Source: Lentisphaerota bacterium
GTDB lineage: Bacteria; Verrucomicrobiota; Lentisphaeria; Victivallales; Victivallaceae
Length of the DNA: 64,000 bases
NCBI GenBank assembly: GCA_015061815.1
Contig: SUVW01000014.1
Span: 1 to 64,000, forward strand
Direction of reading: 5' to 3'
The notes beneath the pieces were generated by a model. That model was not told the origin of the DNA. It worked only from the letters and a program-made list of their open reading frames with translations, and did no database searches. The translations under genes and the position numbers were made by a program. Shown here piece after piece: positions 1 to 7,879 of the stretch. How positions within the stretch are numbered: the stretch's first letter is position 1; each line of letters starts with the position of its first letter.

Positions 1-641
1 CCATCTACCTTGTCCCAAGTTTTTATACGCTTATCCCACATCAGCTGCCCGTTCATTTCCCATACACCAAGACTGAAAGTAATAAGTGCCGCTGCCACCC
101 AGATAATTTTGACTGCATTAGAGGAACGCAAGACGTTATTTGCCCATAATTCAACATCCGGAATTGCTCGCTTTTTCTCCGGAAAAGCGACGTGTTTTTC
201 CAATTCATTTTTGATGTTGAGAGCTGTTTGCGGAGAAAAAAGATTGATGTTCCAGGATTTTGTCTTACCTGAACGCAGATAAAAATGGATCGCCGCCGGG
301 ACTTCCTGTTTTTTGTATTTCTTATAAAAATATGCCAGACGGTTTACTTCCGCATAATCGATCCTGACGGGGAAAAATGTGCAATAGTAAATCGTTGCAT
401 AAGTTTCCTCAAACCGCACCCGCCAGAAAAAGAAAAGCCAAAAAACGATTCCCAATATGATTTGAGCCAAAAACGCATATCCGGCTCCATGCCGGAACAA
501 ATCGAAGATGCCGGGAAAACCCGGTTTTAAGGAGGCAATAATAAATGCAAACACTCCAAAGAGTACAAACATTCCGCCGAGAAGCGTTGGCGGTCCCCAT
601 TGGGAGAAAAATGTCTTTTTGGCTTTTCTGGAAGCTGTCAT
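1..641 (-). CDS. Membrane protein of unknown function (3' end beyond window)
   Basis: I do not recognise this protein. The frame opens with ATG at 641, has a GAAGGA ribosome-binding site just upstream, and runs off the left edge without a stop, so about 213 codons are visible. Two hydrophobic segments lie near residues 17-37 and 54-74, followed by a soluble stretch rich in Tyr, Lys and aromatic residues (about 75-170), and a third hydrophobic segment near 177-195. That layout suits a small inner-membrane protein with a cytoplasmic domain between helices; no catalytic motif is visible. It is the third of three co-oriented genes that share the same promoter leader (679-707 here), which suggests coordinated expression with the two upstream genes. 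Its function is unknown. Confidence 0.72.
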   Translation of the reverse strand, partial: MTASRKAKKTFFSQWGPPTLLGGMFVLFGVFAFIIASLKPGFPGIFDLFRHGAGYAFLAQIILGIVFWLFFFWRVRFEETYATIYYCTFFPVRIDYAEVNRLAYFYKKYKKQEVPAAIHFYLRSGKTKSWNINLFSPQTALNIKNELEKHVAFPEKKRAIPDVELWANNVLRSSNAVKIIWVAAALITFSLGVWEMNGQLMWDKRIKTWDKVD

Positions 642-674
642 GGATTTTCCTTCTTTCGTTATTCATCATCCTTT

Positions 675-712
675 GCGTAATATCCCATCTCCCGCAGGCG
701 TTTGCAAGTGCG
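675..712 (-). promoter_or_regulatory. Promoter leader, third and most diverged copy
   Basis: On the minus strand a TTGCAA -35 (707-702) and a GATATT -10 (684-679) are separated by 17 bp. The spacer and flanks (GCGGGAGATGG core) match the leaders at 1670-1737 and 3765-3832. It drives the partial membrane-protein gene starting at 641. Confidence 0.6.
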
Positions 713-746
713 AAAGGGAGAATGGCAGTGATCAAATCAATTTGCT

Positions 747-1664
747 TTACTTTATATTATGTGCTTTTTGAAAGTCAGAAACAGCTTTTTTGTATGATTT
801 CAGATCCTTTAACAGCAAAGCCCCGGCTTTCCATTGCTCTTCTTTTATACGATAGAGGCGATTCAAACGTTTCCAATATTCTTTTATCAACAACTCATTT
901 TCGCGTCCGGTCAAACTTTTATCCGCCATCAGAATATCCAGCAAACGCAATTCTTCATCCAATACAGAATCCAATGTATTTGCTCCGGAATTGAACTCCA
1001 GCGTTACAAGCCTCAATGATTCGGTTTGATGTTCCAATGCATCAAAATCAGCTTTGCTATGTTTTAAATAATCCGGGATTTGCACTGCAATCAAAAATTT
1101 TTGCAATGTTTCCGATATTTGCCGTTTTTCAATACTTGCCTGACGCTCTTCTGTATTGTTAAAGGTCAATCTTATTCCGTTTTCCTTTGGAGAAAGTTGC
1201 TTGAAATCAGTGGTCAACCCATAGTTGCCGAATTTTACAAAATACTCTCCCGGCGGCACCGGATGGTGATAATTCAAAACTTTTGGATACCGGTGAAGAT
1301 CATTATAAATATTATTCCACGTAGCATATGACATTTGTCCGGAATTTCCCTGCAAAAGCAGATATTTTCCCAGAAGAAAGAGTTTCCCTCCATCCTTTAA
1401 TCCGGCAGAATTTTTTGCAACAGGAAACGTCGAAACGATTCCATCAATACAGCGTTCAAAATACAGCGGCTTATTTATATCTTCGGCTTTGACCGGTGCA
1501 ACGAAAAAAACGATTCCATTAAAACTTTTAAAAAATGTTTTATACCTGGCACACTCTTTCAACTCTTTTTTCAATTCGTTGTTTTTTATCCACAAAACTG
1601 CAATTACAGACACTGAAAACAAAATGCTTGTCAGGAAAACTACCGTAAATATTTTACTTTTCAT
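747..1664 (-). CDS. Membrane-anchored protein of unknown function
   Basis: This 305-residue protein is not one I recognise. It starts with a short basic tip and one strong hydrophobic segment (about residues 5-27), a signal anchor without a lipobox, followed by a short charged helix (KNNELKKELKEC) and a long soluble domain that would lie in the periplasm. The region around residues 165-290 is rich in Glu, Lys and Leu and is probably helical. The start is set by a GGAGG ribosome-binding site 8 bases before the ATG. It sits between two other membrane proteins of unknown function and has its own copy of their shared promoter leader. The tail ends cleanly before the next gene's leader. Function unknown. 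Confidence 0.72.
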   Translation of the reverse strand: MKSKIFTVVFLTSILFSVSVIAVLWIKNNELKKELKECARYKTFFKSFNGIVFFVAPVKAEDINKPLYFERCIDGIVSTFPVAKNSAGLKDGGKLFLLGKYLLLQGNSGQMSYATWNNIYNDLHRYPKVLNYHHPVPPGEYFVKFGNYGLTTDFKQLSPKENGIRLTFNNTEERQASIEKRQISETLQKFLIAVQIPDYLKHSKADFDALEHQTESLRLVTLEFNSGANTLDSVLDEELRLLDILMADKSLTGRENELLIKEYWKRLNRLYRIKEEQWKAGALLLKDLKSYKKAVSDFQKAHNIK

Positions 1665-1669
1665 ATTTC

Positions 1670-1737
1670 ATTCCTCCATCGTCAAATCAACCATATCACT
1701 GGTAATATACCATCTCCCGCCAGCGTTTACAACTGCG
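1670..1737 (-). promoter_or_regulatory. Duplicated promoter leader, copy 2
   Basis: This 68-bp block differs from the block at 3765-3832 at only two positions. On the minus strand it holds TTGTAA (1732-1727), a 17-bp spacer and TATATT (1709-1704), then the GGAGG ribosome-binding site of the gene starting at 1664. It probably arose by duplication together with the gene start. Confidence 0.7.
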
Positions 1738-1759
1738 GATTGCGGAATTGCCAAAAGAA

Positions 1760-3760
1760 TTATTGCGGTATTATCAGCAAAGCCCGGGGATCATCGCTCC
1801 GCTCGCCGTACTCATCTGATGTTCCGTAAAGACCCTCATTATTGGTTTTATTTCGGCCCACGCTCCACACGGCGACGCCGTAAACTGTTTTGGTGCGGTA
1901 TTCAGTTGAATAATAGTATCCTTGCTCTATCGCTCCAACAGGGTGTTTTTCTTTTTTTAAGAATCTTTCTCTTTTTTGATGTTTACCGACTTTGTAGAGA
2001 AGCGGTTTGCCGCTGAAGTGATCGGTAATATTCAACGGAAGTTTTTCGGGGTATTTTCCTGTTTTTCGCTTGATTTTTTCCGCTTCAATCAAAACATTGA
2101 ATGCCTGATAACGCATTTCCATTTCCATCAGCCGATCGGCTGATGTCTTTAACGGAGGCATTATCATCGCAGCCAGCAGATTTTCAGGAGAATATTCTAT
2201 TTTTTTATCAACTTTATCAATGCTTTCAACATTATAACGGCTCAATAAATTATAGTAATTACGATTTGCCAGATACCATATTCCCGGCGCAAGAAAACGG
2301 TAATGTTTTATTCCTTCCGCGCCCGCGTTTTCAGTATCGCCGATCATTGATCCGTTGGCAAGTCCGTATACAGCATCACTCCCCAGAACCGCTTCGAAAT
2401 AAAGTACATCGCGCTTGATTTCCGGCATCCGCTTTACCGAATTACAAAGGAAGCTCTGAATATCTTGCAAATCATCATCTCCCAACATATTGCTCGCAAG
2501 CAGCTGTTCCAGAGAGTCCAAACGGATATTGTCAACCGCAATCATAACCAGAATCGCAATCAACGATGTGTCGTGTTTCAGATATTCTCTGATTGCTGCA
2601 CTGCGTTTCCACGCCAGTATCGCCTTGGGGTAATCATTGTTTTCGCAGGCAATACGGATCTGCCACGCAAATAATCTTGCCGCCTGCCGTATGATTTGCA
2701 AATCAGGCAGCATCATCGACATAAGTGTACCGGAAGAATAATTCCGCTCTCTTGCCGGGAGCGGAGCATCGAAAAATTTACCGATTTTCTCCGCTTCGGC
2801 AGAGAAAAACTTACTGCGGTATTGTTCTGGCAGTTTATCCAGTTGGGCAGATTCTGAAATGATTTGATTCCAGAGCTGCTCTTCCCTGTCAAACTCATTC
2901 CAAGCTTTTTTCAAAGCAATATGAAAATTTTCGTCCGCCTTACGGTTGCGGTAATAAATCTCTTTGAGCGCTCCAGCTGAAATCTTGCGTTGAAAATTAT
3001 TTTCAAGCGCATTCAACGCCGTTTTGCACTTTTTTTGCTGGAAAAGAGCCGCTGCAACTACAGATAAGTAAGAGATTGCTAACACGATCAGCAATACATT
3101 GCATCCGATGCCCCAAACATCACGCAATCGTTTATTATTTGCAGATGCCCATAGTTTAAAATTGCTCAGCATAAAAGCAATGTAAAAGAGTACTGCTGAA
3201 TATGCGATTGGAATTCTCCAATCCACAGCAACCGGGAAAAACAATTTGTCACTGTGACAATCCAAACATCGGCTCACATCAAATAATACCATCACGCCCG
3301 GCCAACAAGCAGTTCCGCAAACAAGTAAGGCAATATACCATCTGAAATTTCTTTTTCTGACACACAAAGCATTATATCCGGAAAAAATCAAAGATGCTGC
3401 AAGTATGAAGATCGCCAATTTATTATTATCATCCGATATGCTCCAAAAATAAAATAGCAAAACTGCAATTGCCACAGTGATGTACCAGAAAAACTTTTTA
3501 TATTCGGACTTGTCCTGACGAAAGAAAAATGCTATGGATAAGAATAAACAGTACACAGCCAACAGCGATTGTATGATCATCGTAACAAGTACAACTGGAG
3601 AGTCGAAAAGCCTATCTCCTTTGGAGACTGAGAAAAAAAATCTGTTCAACAGATGGAAATTACTAAAACAAAAGGTCGATACAAAAGACAATATCCAGCT
3701 GAAAACTGCACCGGCAGCTGGATCATCCCAAAAGAAAAATTTTTTCAGAAAACTTTTCAT
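1760..3760 (-). CDS. Polytopic membrane protein with large C-terminal domain, unknown function
   Basis: The 666-residue product has about seven hydrophobic segments in its first 245 residues (near 15-38, 56-82, 90-110, 114-131, 141-165, 185-205 and 217-243), then a soluble, mostly helical domain of more than 400 residues. The C-terminus contains an aromatic/Gly-rich element with VWSVGRNKTNNEG followed by DDPRA. This resembles a tail I associate with proteins of Planctomycetes and Verrucomicrobia that end in a YSVGxNG...DD pattern; the link is an inference. An ATG two codons earlier abuts the GGAGG site, so the ATG at 3760, seven bases away, is the better start and mirrors the start of the gene at 1664. 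It has the first and best-preserved copy of the shared leader. Function unknown. Confidence 0.72.
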   Translation of the reverse strand: MKSFLKKFFFWDDPAAGAVFSWILSFVSTFCFSNFHLLNRFFFSVSKGDRLFDSPVVLVTMIIQSLLAVYCLFLSIAFFFRQDKSEYKKFFWYITVAIAVLLFYFWSISDDNNKLAIFILAASLIFSGYNALCVRKRNFRWYIALLVCGTACWPGVMVLFDVSRCLDCHSDKLFFPVAVDWRIPIAYSAVLFYIAFMLSNFKLWASANNKRLRDVWGIGCNVLLIVLAISYLSVVAAALFQQKKCKTALNALENNFQRKISAGALKEIYYRNRKADENFHIALKKAWNEFDREEQLWNQIISESAQLDKLPEQYRSKFFSAEAEKIGKFFDAPLPARERNYSSGTLMSMMLPDLQIIRQAARLFAWQIRIACENNDYPKAILAWKRSAAIREYLKHDTSLIAILVMIAVDNIRLDSLEQLLASNMLGDDDLQDIQSFLCNSVKRMPEIKRDVLYFEAVLGSDAVYGLANGSMIGDTENAGAEGIKHYRFLAPGIWYLANRNYYNLLSRYNVESIDKVDKKIEYSPENLLAAMIMPPLKTSADRLMEMEMRYQAFNVLIEAEKIKRKTGKYPEKLPLNITDHFSGKPLLYKVGKHQKRERFLKKEKHPVGAIEQGYYYSTEYRTKTVYGVAVWSVGRNKTNNEGLYGTSDEYGERSDDPRALLIIPQ

Positions 3761-3764
3761 ATTC

Positions 3765-3832
3765 ATTCCTCCATCGTCAAATCGACCATATCACAGGTAA
3801 TATACCATCTCCCGCCAGCGTTTACAACTGCG
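3765..3832 (-). promoter_or_regulatory. Duplicated promoter leader, copy 1
   Basis: The minus strand shows TTGTAA (3827-3822), a 17-bp spacer and TATATT (3804-3799), then the GGAGG ribosome-binding site of the gene at 3760. It is 66/68 identical to the leader at 1670-1737. Confidence 0.72.
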
Positions 3833-4012
3833 AAAAGGCAATTTTTTGCATTTTAAGGGGCGTGTCGCGGCAGTTGCTGCAAAGGTCGAGGCAGTGGCAA
3901 AAAGCAGCGAAAATGCCCTTGTGAAGCGGTTTTGTGAAAAAAACTTCACAGAATTTTTGGCGAGAGTTGAAAAAATTGTCAGCGTTTTTTTATCTTCCCC
4001 CCCAACAATCAT
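3791..4012 (-). CDS. Possible small ORF, 73 codons, unknown
   Basis: A weak candidate. The ATG at 4012 has a GAGG ribosome-binding site five bases upstream and lies about 80 bases downstream of a good promoter (4124-4096). The predicted peptide is basic, with a moderately hydrophobic Ala/Thr/Phe stretch near residues 33-50, and its last 13 codons run into the duplicated leader. No family is recognised. The same DNA could equally be an untranslated leader, and the opposite strand is open over a similar span. Confidence 0.22.
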   Translation of the reverse strand: MIVGGEDKKTLTIFSTLAKNSVKFFSQNRFTRAFSLLFATASTFAATAATRPLKCKKLPFRSCKRWREMVYYL

Positions 4013-4171
4013 TTTTCCTCACCTTTTGCTGTGTTGATTGACTTAATAAGCATTATTCGGATTTGAGTGCAACTGTTGTTTAATATTCGTTGGTTAATAT
4101 ACTATCTGTGATGAAGTATTGCAAACCGGAACTCTCATTTTTCATTTTTACATCATATGAGCGAAGCGAAT
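4013..4171. other. Intergenic stretch with orphan minus-strand promoter
   Basis: No convincing gene is seen here. The minus strand carries TTGCAA (4124-4119), a 17-bp spacer and TATATT (4101-4096), a promoter firing leftward toward the small ORF and the 668-residue-scale membrane gene. The left part contains a C-rich run near 4003-4010. The remainder is AT-rich. Confidence 0.45.
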
Positions 4172-4344
4172 GCTTCATATTTGTAGTGAAACGGAAAATG
4201 CTTCATAACGAAGTTGCTTCATCTGAAAAGGCTGGTCCGGATTGGGTGAAGCACGCCTGCCGGCGTATGAAGCATTTTGCGGCATTGCCGCAAAATATGA
4301 AGCACCGCAGATGCGGTATGAAGCAAAGCCTTTTCAGGCTTCAT
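4172..4344. repeat. Mosaic of ATGAAGC/GCTTCAT heptamers alternating with palindromic spacers
   Basis: Eight heptamers are regularly interspersed: GCTTCAT at 4172, 4200 and 4216; GTGAAGC at 4246; ATGAAGC at 4267, 4297 and 4318; GCTTCAT at 4338. The spacers are themselves inverted repeats: 4207-4215 (AAC-GAA-GTT), 4253-4266 (5-bp stem), 4274-4296 (11-bp stem, 1-nt loop) and 4304-4317 (6-bp stem). The spacer beginning CTGAAAAGGCT (4223-4233) pairs with AGCCTTTTCAG (4327-4337), enclosing the three inner hairpins in an outer stem. The whole could fold as a multibranched cruciform or RNA. It lies downstream of tRNA-Ser. It is not a CRISPR array and I cannot name the family. Confidence 0.75.
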
Positions 4345-4375
4345 GTTTTTTTGCCTTGAATCAAGGCAAAAAAAA

Positions 4376-4463
4376 TGGCGGAGAGAGAGGGATTCGAACC
4401 CTCGGATAGTTGCCCATCACCACATTTCCAATGTGGCGCCTTCGACCACTCGACCATCTCTCC
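4376..4463 (-). tRNA. tRNA-Ser (anticodon GGA)
   Basis: An 88-nt type II tRNA. The acceptor stem GGAGAGA/TCTCTCC, discriminator G and encoded CCA are present. The anticodon loop reads TTGGAAA, giving GGA for UCC/UCU serine codons. The long variable arm and the GGTTCGAATC T-loop are typical of serine tRNAs. A promoter with TTGCAT, 16-bp spacer and TATATT lies immediately upstream. A perfect GCCTTGA/TCAAGGC inverted repeat follows the T-run after the CCA end. Confidence 0.95.
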
Positions 4464-4483
4464 GCTTAAAGCAGTTGACGTAT

Positions 4484-4511
4484 AATATAATGCCTATTTA
4501 TGAAAATGCAA
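4484..4511 (-). promoter_or_regulatory. Promoter of tRNA-Ser
   Basis: The minus strand shows TTGCAT (4511-4506), a 16-bp spacer and TATATT (4489-4484), about 20 bp before the tRNA 5' end. Confidence 0.6.
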
Positions 4512-4603
4512 GTTCTTTCACAAGAAAAAAACTTATTTTCCCGGCAGATCATCCGGTATTCCCCGGAGGAGTTCTCGTTTTCCCTCCCCCGGGGTATTTC
4601 TTT

Positions 4604-5527
4604 TTACAGAAAATAAGGCATCGACCACGCCATTTTACCTTCGGCATTTTTGATTTGGCAGCGGACATAATTGCCCTTGGGGATATCTGACAGATCAATG
4701 TCAAAAGATGTTACCACCCCGCGTTCATTGCCGGGTAACGGCCAGCGCGGTACGGATTCACAATGTCCGAATGCCTGATTACTGACCACAATTGCCGATG
4801 TCGCCGGAGAAAATTCTGCAATAAAATGTCCGTCTTTGACCTCGATCCTTTTGAATTCCGGTCCTTCGGTGGAGTAAAAATCCCCTTTCCGCAAAGCTTC
4901 AAGCAAAGCTTGCGGTGTGAGTTCATCGGCCGCGATCATCGTCCAGCCCATACCGAATGTGGAAGGACTGTGACAATCATCCACTGCCAGAGCCAACCCC
5001 GGACGGCAACCGGCATCCAGCAATTCATCCCAAGTATTCATATTGTACTCTTTGCCGATGTAGCGGCAGGAGGCATTATAAACCTCGGTGCCGTTGATTT
5101 CACCAAGTTCATCCATGATCTCTTTGGATGTTATCCCGCACCAGTACGGATGGGCGGCAAAAACCAGTCCGTTGACATCCCGGACAGCCTGCGCCGCTTC
5201 AAAGCCGCTGTTATAATTTCCGGGAAAATCCACCGCAACTCCCAGCGCAAGAATGTGCCATGTTTTGCCCAAAGGTCCTGCCGGATGCAATTCGATTCCG
5301 GAAATCAGCGGCATTTCCACTCCATAACGTTCTTTGACCTTGGCCTGAACTGCCAAAACATCATTGGTCTTGCGGTGGTCGGTAAGAGCCAGCGCGTCAT
5401 AACCGGCCTGATGATAGAGAAAACACAACTCATGCGGTTCATGAAGACCATCGGAAGTTGTGGTATGAGTATGGAGATTTACTTTATAAATATTACGTTC
5501 TTTACCGTTGAGAAACATTTTTTTCAT
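4604..5527 (-). CDS. PHP-domain metal-dependent phosphoesterase
   Basis: The 307-residue protein has the PHP signature: LHTHTTTSDG at residues 18-27 (metal-binding His19, His21), then ALTDHRK near 50 and HPYW near 130. PHP proteins are trinuclear-metal phosphoesterases or related hydrolases; stand-alone members hydrolyse phosphorylated nucleosides, sugars or short nucleic acids, so the substrate here is open. There is no signal peptide, so it should be cytoplasmic. A small C-terminal beta-rich region (about 225-307) follows the barrel. An upstream in-frame ATG at 5593 lies inside the promoter (TTGGAA, 16 bp, TACATT at 5601-5574), so the ATG at 5527 behind AAAGGGTG is chosen. It stands alone, divergent from the regulator at 5824. 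Confidence 0.88.
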   Translation of the reverse strand: MKKMFLNGKERNIYKVNLHTHTTTSDGLHEPHELCFLYHQAGYDALALTDHRKTNDVLAVQAKVKERYGVEMPLISGIELHPAGPLGKTWHILALGVAVDFPGNYNSGFEAAQAVRDVNGLVFAAHPYWCGITSKEIMDELGEINGTEVYNASCRYIGKEYNMNTWDELLDAGCRPGLALAVDDCHSPSTFGMGWTMIAADELTPQALLEALRKGDFYSTEGPEFKRIEVKDGHFIAEFSPATSAIVVSNQAFGHCESVPRWPLPGNERGVVTSFDIDLSDIPKGNYVRCQIKNAEGKMAWSMPYFL

Positions 5528-5573
5528 TTGTTCACCCTTTTTATTATTGTCTGGTAAAAACTGCCGATACCTT

Positions 5574-5601
5574 AATGTAGCATGTAAAATCACTTTTCCA
5601 A
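5574..5601 (-). promoter_or_regulatory. Promoter of the PHP-domain gene
   Basis: The minus strand has TTGGAA (5601-5596), a 16-bp spacer and TACATT (5579-5574), about 50 bp before the start codon. Confidence 0.5.
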
Positions 5602-5765
5602 ACCATGAGCCTTAAAAAAAACGTTTTCTCATTTCCGGTTATGGTGTGTTGTAACCGCAAATATCCTCATTCATCCCCCTGCCCGCCAGAATGCCTCTTT
5701 GTTTTTTGGCAGGCTAAACCCCGCCAAAATCAAAAGGCGATTACAATCCTTTTTTAATAAACCTC

Positions 5766-5797
5766 TTGCAAAAAGCGTAAAAATATTATATAATATT
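5766..5797 (+). promoter_or_regulatory. Promoter and likely autoregulatory operator of cassette 1
   Basis: TTGCAA (5766-5771), a 17-bp spacer and a perfect TATAAT (5789-5794). A 16-nt perfect palindrome (AATATTAT/ATAATATT, 5782-5797) lies across the -10 element. A GntR-type dimer is likely to bind such a site and block the promoter, so I infer autoregulation of the gene starting at 5824. Confidence 0.6.
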
Positions 5798-5823
5798 GCC
5801 AGTGACATTTTCTGGGGGTAAAA

Positions 5824-6993
5824 ATGACCTTTTTTGAGAACATAAAGCTTGATAAAAATTCTCCGGAACCACTGTTCCTGCAACTGGCAAAAAGTTTAAG
5901 CCATATTATAAAGGAACACTATCCGGATACACCGCACCAGATGCCATCGGTACGGAAATTGTCTGCGGCACTGAAAATCGACCGGTCAACGGTGGACAAA
6001 GCATATTCCGAGCTGAAAAAATCAGGCTTCCTGGAGCAGCACTCTCCCCGGATCATCCACACGGTCAAAATCAAACGAAAGCGTTATCTGGAAGCATTGC
6101 CGGGGATCGGGATCATTCTGCCGGATAAGATGGCAGCACTTGATCACAATGATCTGCAATTTATTATGGAGTACTTCAAAGGCATTTGCGATGCTGCAAC
6201 GGAAAATAACATTGCCCTATCCATGCTTCAACTGCCGGATGCTAACAGCAGGGCAGCGGAAAATGCCAGTTTCATCAAAGAGATAAGCCGTCATTATATC
6301 GGGATAATCCATCTGGGCGACCGGTTGTTCAATCTGGATTCGCCGTTGCACAAATTGATGTGCTGTCAAACCTTGCCGCAGGTGATAATTGCGGCTGAAA
6401 CAGAATACCGCAATATTCTGCAAATACTGCCGGATGAGTCAACAGGCATCAATGAACTGGCAACCGGATGCAGGGAATTGAATTTACAGAAAATTGCTGC
6501 AGTGATGCCGTTTGATGGGATAAAACCATCGCATGTGAATCCTTACTTTTATTACACTGCGTTGAAGCGTGGAGAATTTATACGTGATTTCTTTTTGAAA
6601 GCCGGATTTTCCTGCGATGAAAAACACCATATATTCAACTTCTCCAACTATCAGGAATTACTGAATAATCTCCGGCAGAAGCAAGCAGAAAAACTGCTGC
6701 CGCAACTCTATTTATGTTACAATGACACGGTTGCCTTGTGGCTGCTGCAGGCATGCGGCGAATTGGGAATAAAAGTTCCGCAAGAACTTTCCATTGTCGG
6801 ATTTGACGGCATGGAAAATCCGCAAACTGAAAATCTGGCAACCATAAAACTGCCATTCTACGATATCGGTACAAGAGCTGTGGAAGAATTGGTAAAATCC
6901 TATTCAAACGATACGCCCTTGCAGAAAAAGAAAATTCTGATCAAAACCGATTTTATTACTGGGAAAACCATTGGTCCAAAAAATCAACCTTAA
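5824..6993 (+). CDS. GntR-headed transcriptional regulator with LacI-type sugar-sensing domain
   Basis: This 389-residue protein joins a GntR winged helix (about residues 15-85; recognition region PSVRKLSAALKIDRSTVDKA, then the wing ending SGFLEQ) to a periplasmic-binding-protein-like sensor (about 95-380) of the LacI/GalR type, with the typical LSIVGFDGME near residue 325. Such GntR/LacI hybrids respond to sugars. It starts at ATG 5824 behind a GGGGG site. It is the first gene of a probable operon with the pseudopilin 19 bp downstream and the large carbohydrate enzyme after it, and is the likely local switch for that operon. A palindrome over its own -10 suggests autoregulation. A second regulator of the same architecture heads the opposing cassette at 16577. 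Confidence 0.88.
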   Translation: MTFFENIKLDKNSPEPLFLQLAKSLSHIIKEHYPDTPHQMPSVRKLSAALKIDRSTVDKAYSELKKSGFLEQHSPRIIHTVKIKRKRYLEALPGIGIILPDKMAALDHNDLQFIMEYFKGICDAATENNIALSMLQLPDANSRAAENASFIKEISRHYIGIIHLGDRLFNLDSPLHKLMCCQTLPQVIIAAETEYRNILQILPDESTGINELATGCRELNLQKIAAVMPFDGIKPSHVNPYFYYTALKRGEFIRDFFLKAGFSCDEKHHIFNFSNYQELLNNLRQKQAEKLLPQLYLCYNDTVALWLLQACGELGIKVPQELSIVGFDGMENPQTENLATIKLPFYDIGTRAVEELVKSYSNDTPLQKKKILIKTDFITGKTIGPKNQP

Positions 6994-7012
6994 ATATAAC
7001 CAGGAGGGAAAA

Positions 7013-7857
7013 ATGAAGTTCAATGAAAGAAGTCTTTACGCCTTTACCGGTAAAGGCGTAAAACCGATCGGTTTTACGCCTTTACCGGTAAAGGCGTAAA
7101 ACCGATCGGTTTTACGCTGATCGAATTGCTCGTTGTCATTGCGATAATCGCGATACTTGCGGCGATTTTGCTGCCGGCACTCAACAAAGCACGCCAAAGC
7201 GGTCTGGATGCCTCATGCAAAAGCAATCTAAAGCAGGTAATGGCCTCATCATTGCAATATGTCGATGACAATGACGGGTATCTTTTCTTCTGGGGAGAAG
7301 GCATGCCACGCGCAAATAATTCGAGCAAAAACAGTGAAAATTGGGGTTCTTTATCAAACGGCGGAGCTTATGTAAAATCATATTTCCCTGATCAGAAAAG
7401 CATTCTCTGCCCGGGTGGCCCGCCGACTGACTGGAATGACTCTAATATATATCGTTATGCCTCATACGGACTTTTTCGTGGACATATCGGCAAGCATATG
7501 AAGTTTGATACCCGTGCGCCCCGTGATTTAACTGGTATTTGGAATACAGATAAATTACTTCATTTGCCAACAAATGTTTCTCATTCCAAACTTTATGTTT
7601 TTGCCGACTCCAGACAGAAAACCTGTAGACAAACCTATGTCTGGTATCTCGGATCAAATTCCAGCCAAATGGTTCATCGTCATAACGGCAAAGCCAATAT
7701 TGCCTGGGGAGATGGTCATGTGGAACCCAAAAGTATATTCGAACTTGCAGACTTGATCAAGTCTGTAAAACCAGATATAGATCTTCCGGATTTGTATTAT
7801 TGGCCGTCAGACAGTTATACTACCGCCAACGAGAAAGGTATTTCTCACCTTGATTAA
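7013..7857 (+). CDS. Prepilin-type pseudopilin, frame broken by a 38-bp tandem duplication
   Basis: An AGGAGG site and ATG (7013) open a frame that stops at 7097-7099 after 28 codons. The rest of the gene, from the GFTLIELL codons at 7108 to the TAA at 7857, is intact in the +2 frame. Between them a 38-bp unit is present twice; with one copy removed the start joins the body in frame and gives a type IV prepilin leader ending KPIG before FTLIE, the normal cleavage context. The body has the pseudopilin N-terminal helix, a soluble domain, and an H-x9-DG motif ([12 protein letters not shown]) near the C-terminus, as in Planctomycetes/Lentisphaerae pseudopilins. As it stands, full-length protein requires a frameshift, internal initiation (TTG at 7126) or loss of one repeat. 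It lies between the regulator and the glycoside hydrolase. Confidence 0.8.
7035..7117 (+). repeat. Nested palindromes and 38-bp tandem repeat inside the pseudopilin leader
   Basis: Two perfect 28-nt palindromes centred on ACCGGT (7035-7062 and 7073-7100) alternate with two perfect palindromes centred on CGATCG (cores 7060-7075 and 7098-7113). The repeat period is 38 bp and the segment from 7049 to 7086 is itself one perfect 38-nt palindrome. The last arm (GGTTTTACGC, 7108-7117) is the coding sequence for Gly-Phe-Thr of the prepilin cleavage site. Because 38 is not a multiple of three, the second copy shifts the frame. Confidence 0.9.
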
Positions 7858-7879
7858 CAATTTACAAAGGCTTTGAGCA

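Noticed and set aside
4172-4344. CRISPR-like array
   Set aside because: Repeats are only 7 nt, occur in both orientations, and the spacers are palindromes, not unique foreign sequence. No cas gene is nearby.
4090-4359. Small protein encoded across the heptamer mosaic on the plus strand
   Set aside because: The open frame follows from the repeats and lacks a ribosome-binding site; composition is not protein-like.
4345-4372. Terminator after tRNA-Ser
   Set aside because: The hairpin GCCTTGA/TCAAGGC is followed by A, not T, on the minus strand, so it does not fit an intrinsic terminator for the tRNA transcript.
4568-4600. Terminator after the PHP-domain gene
   Set aside because: CCCCGGGGGAGG and CCTCCGGGG can pair only with a bulge, and no T-tract follows.
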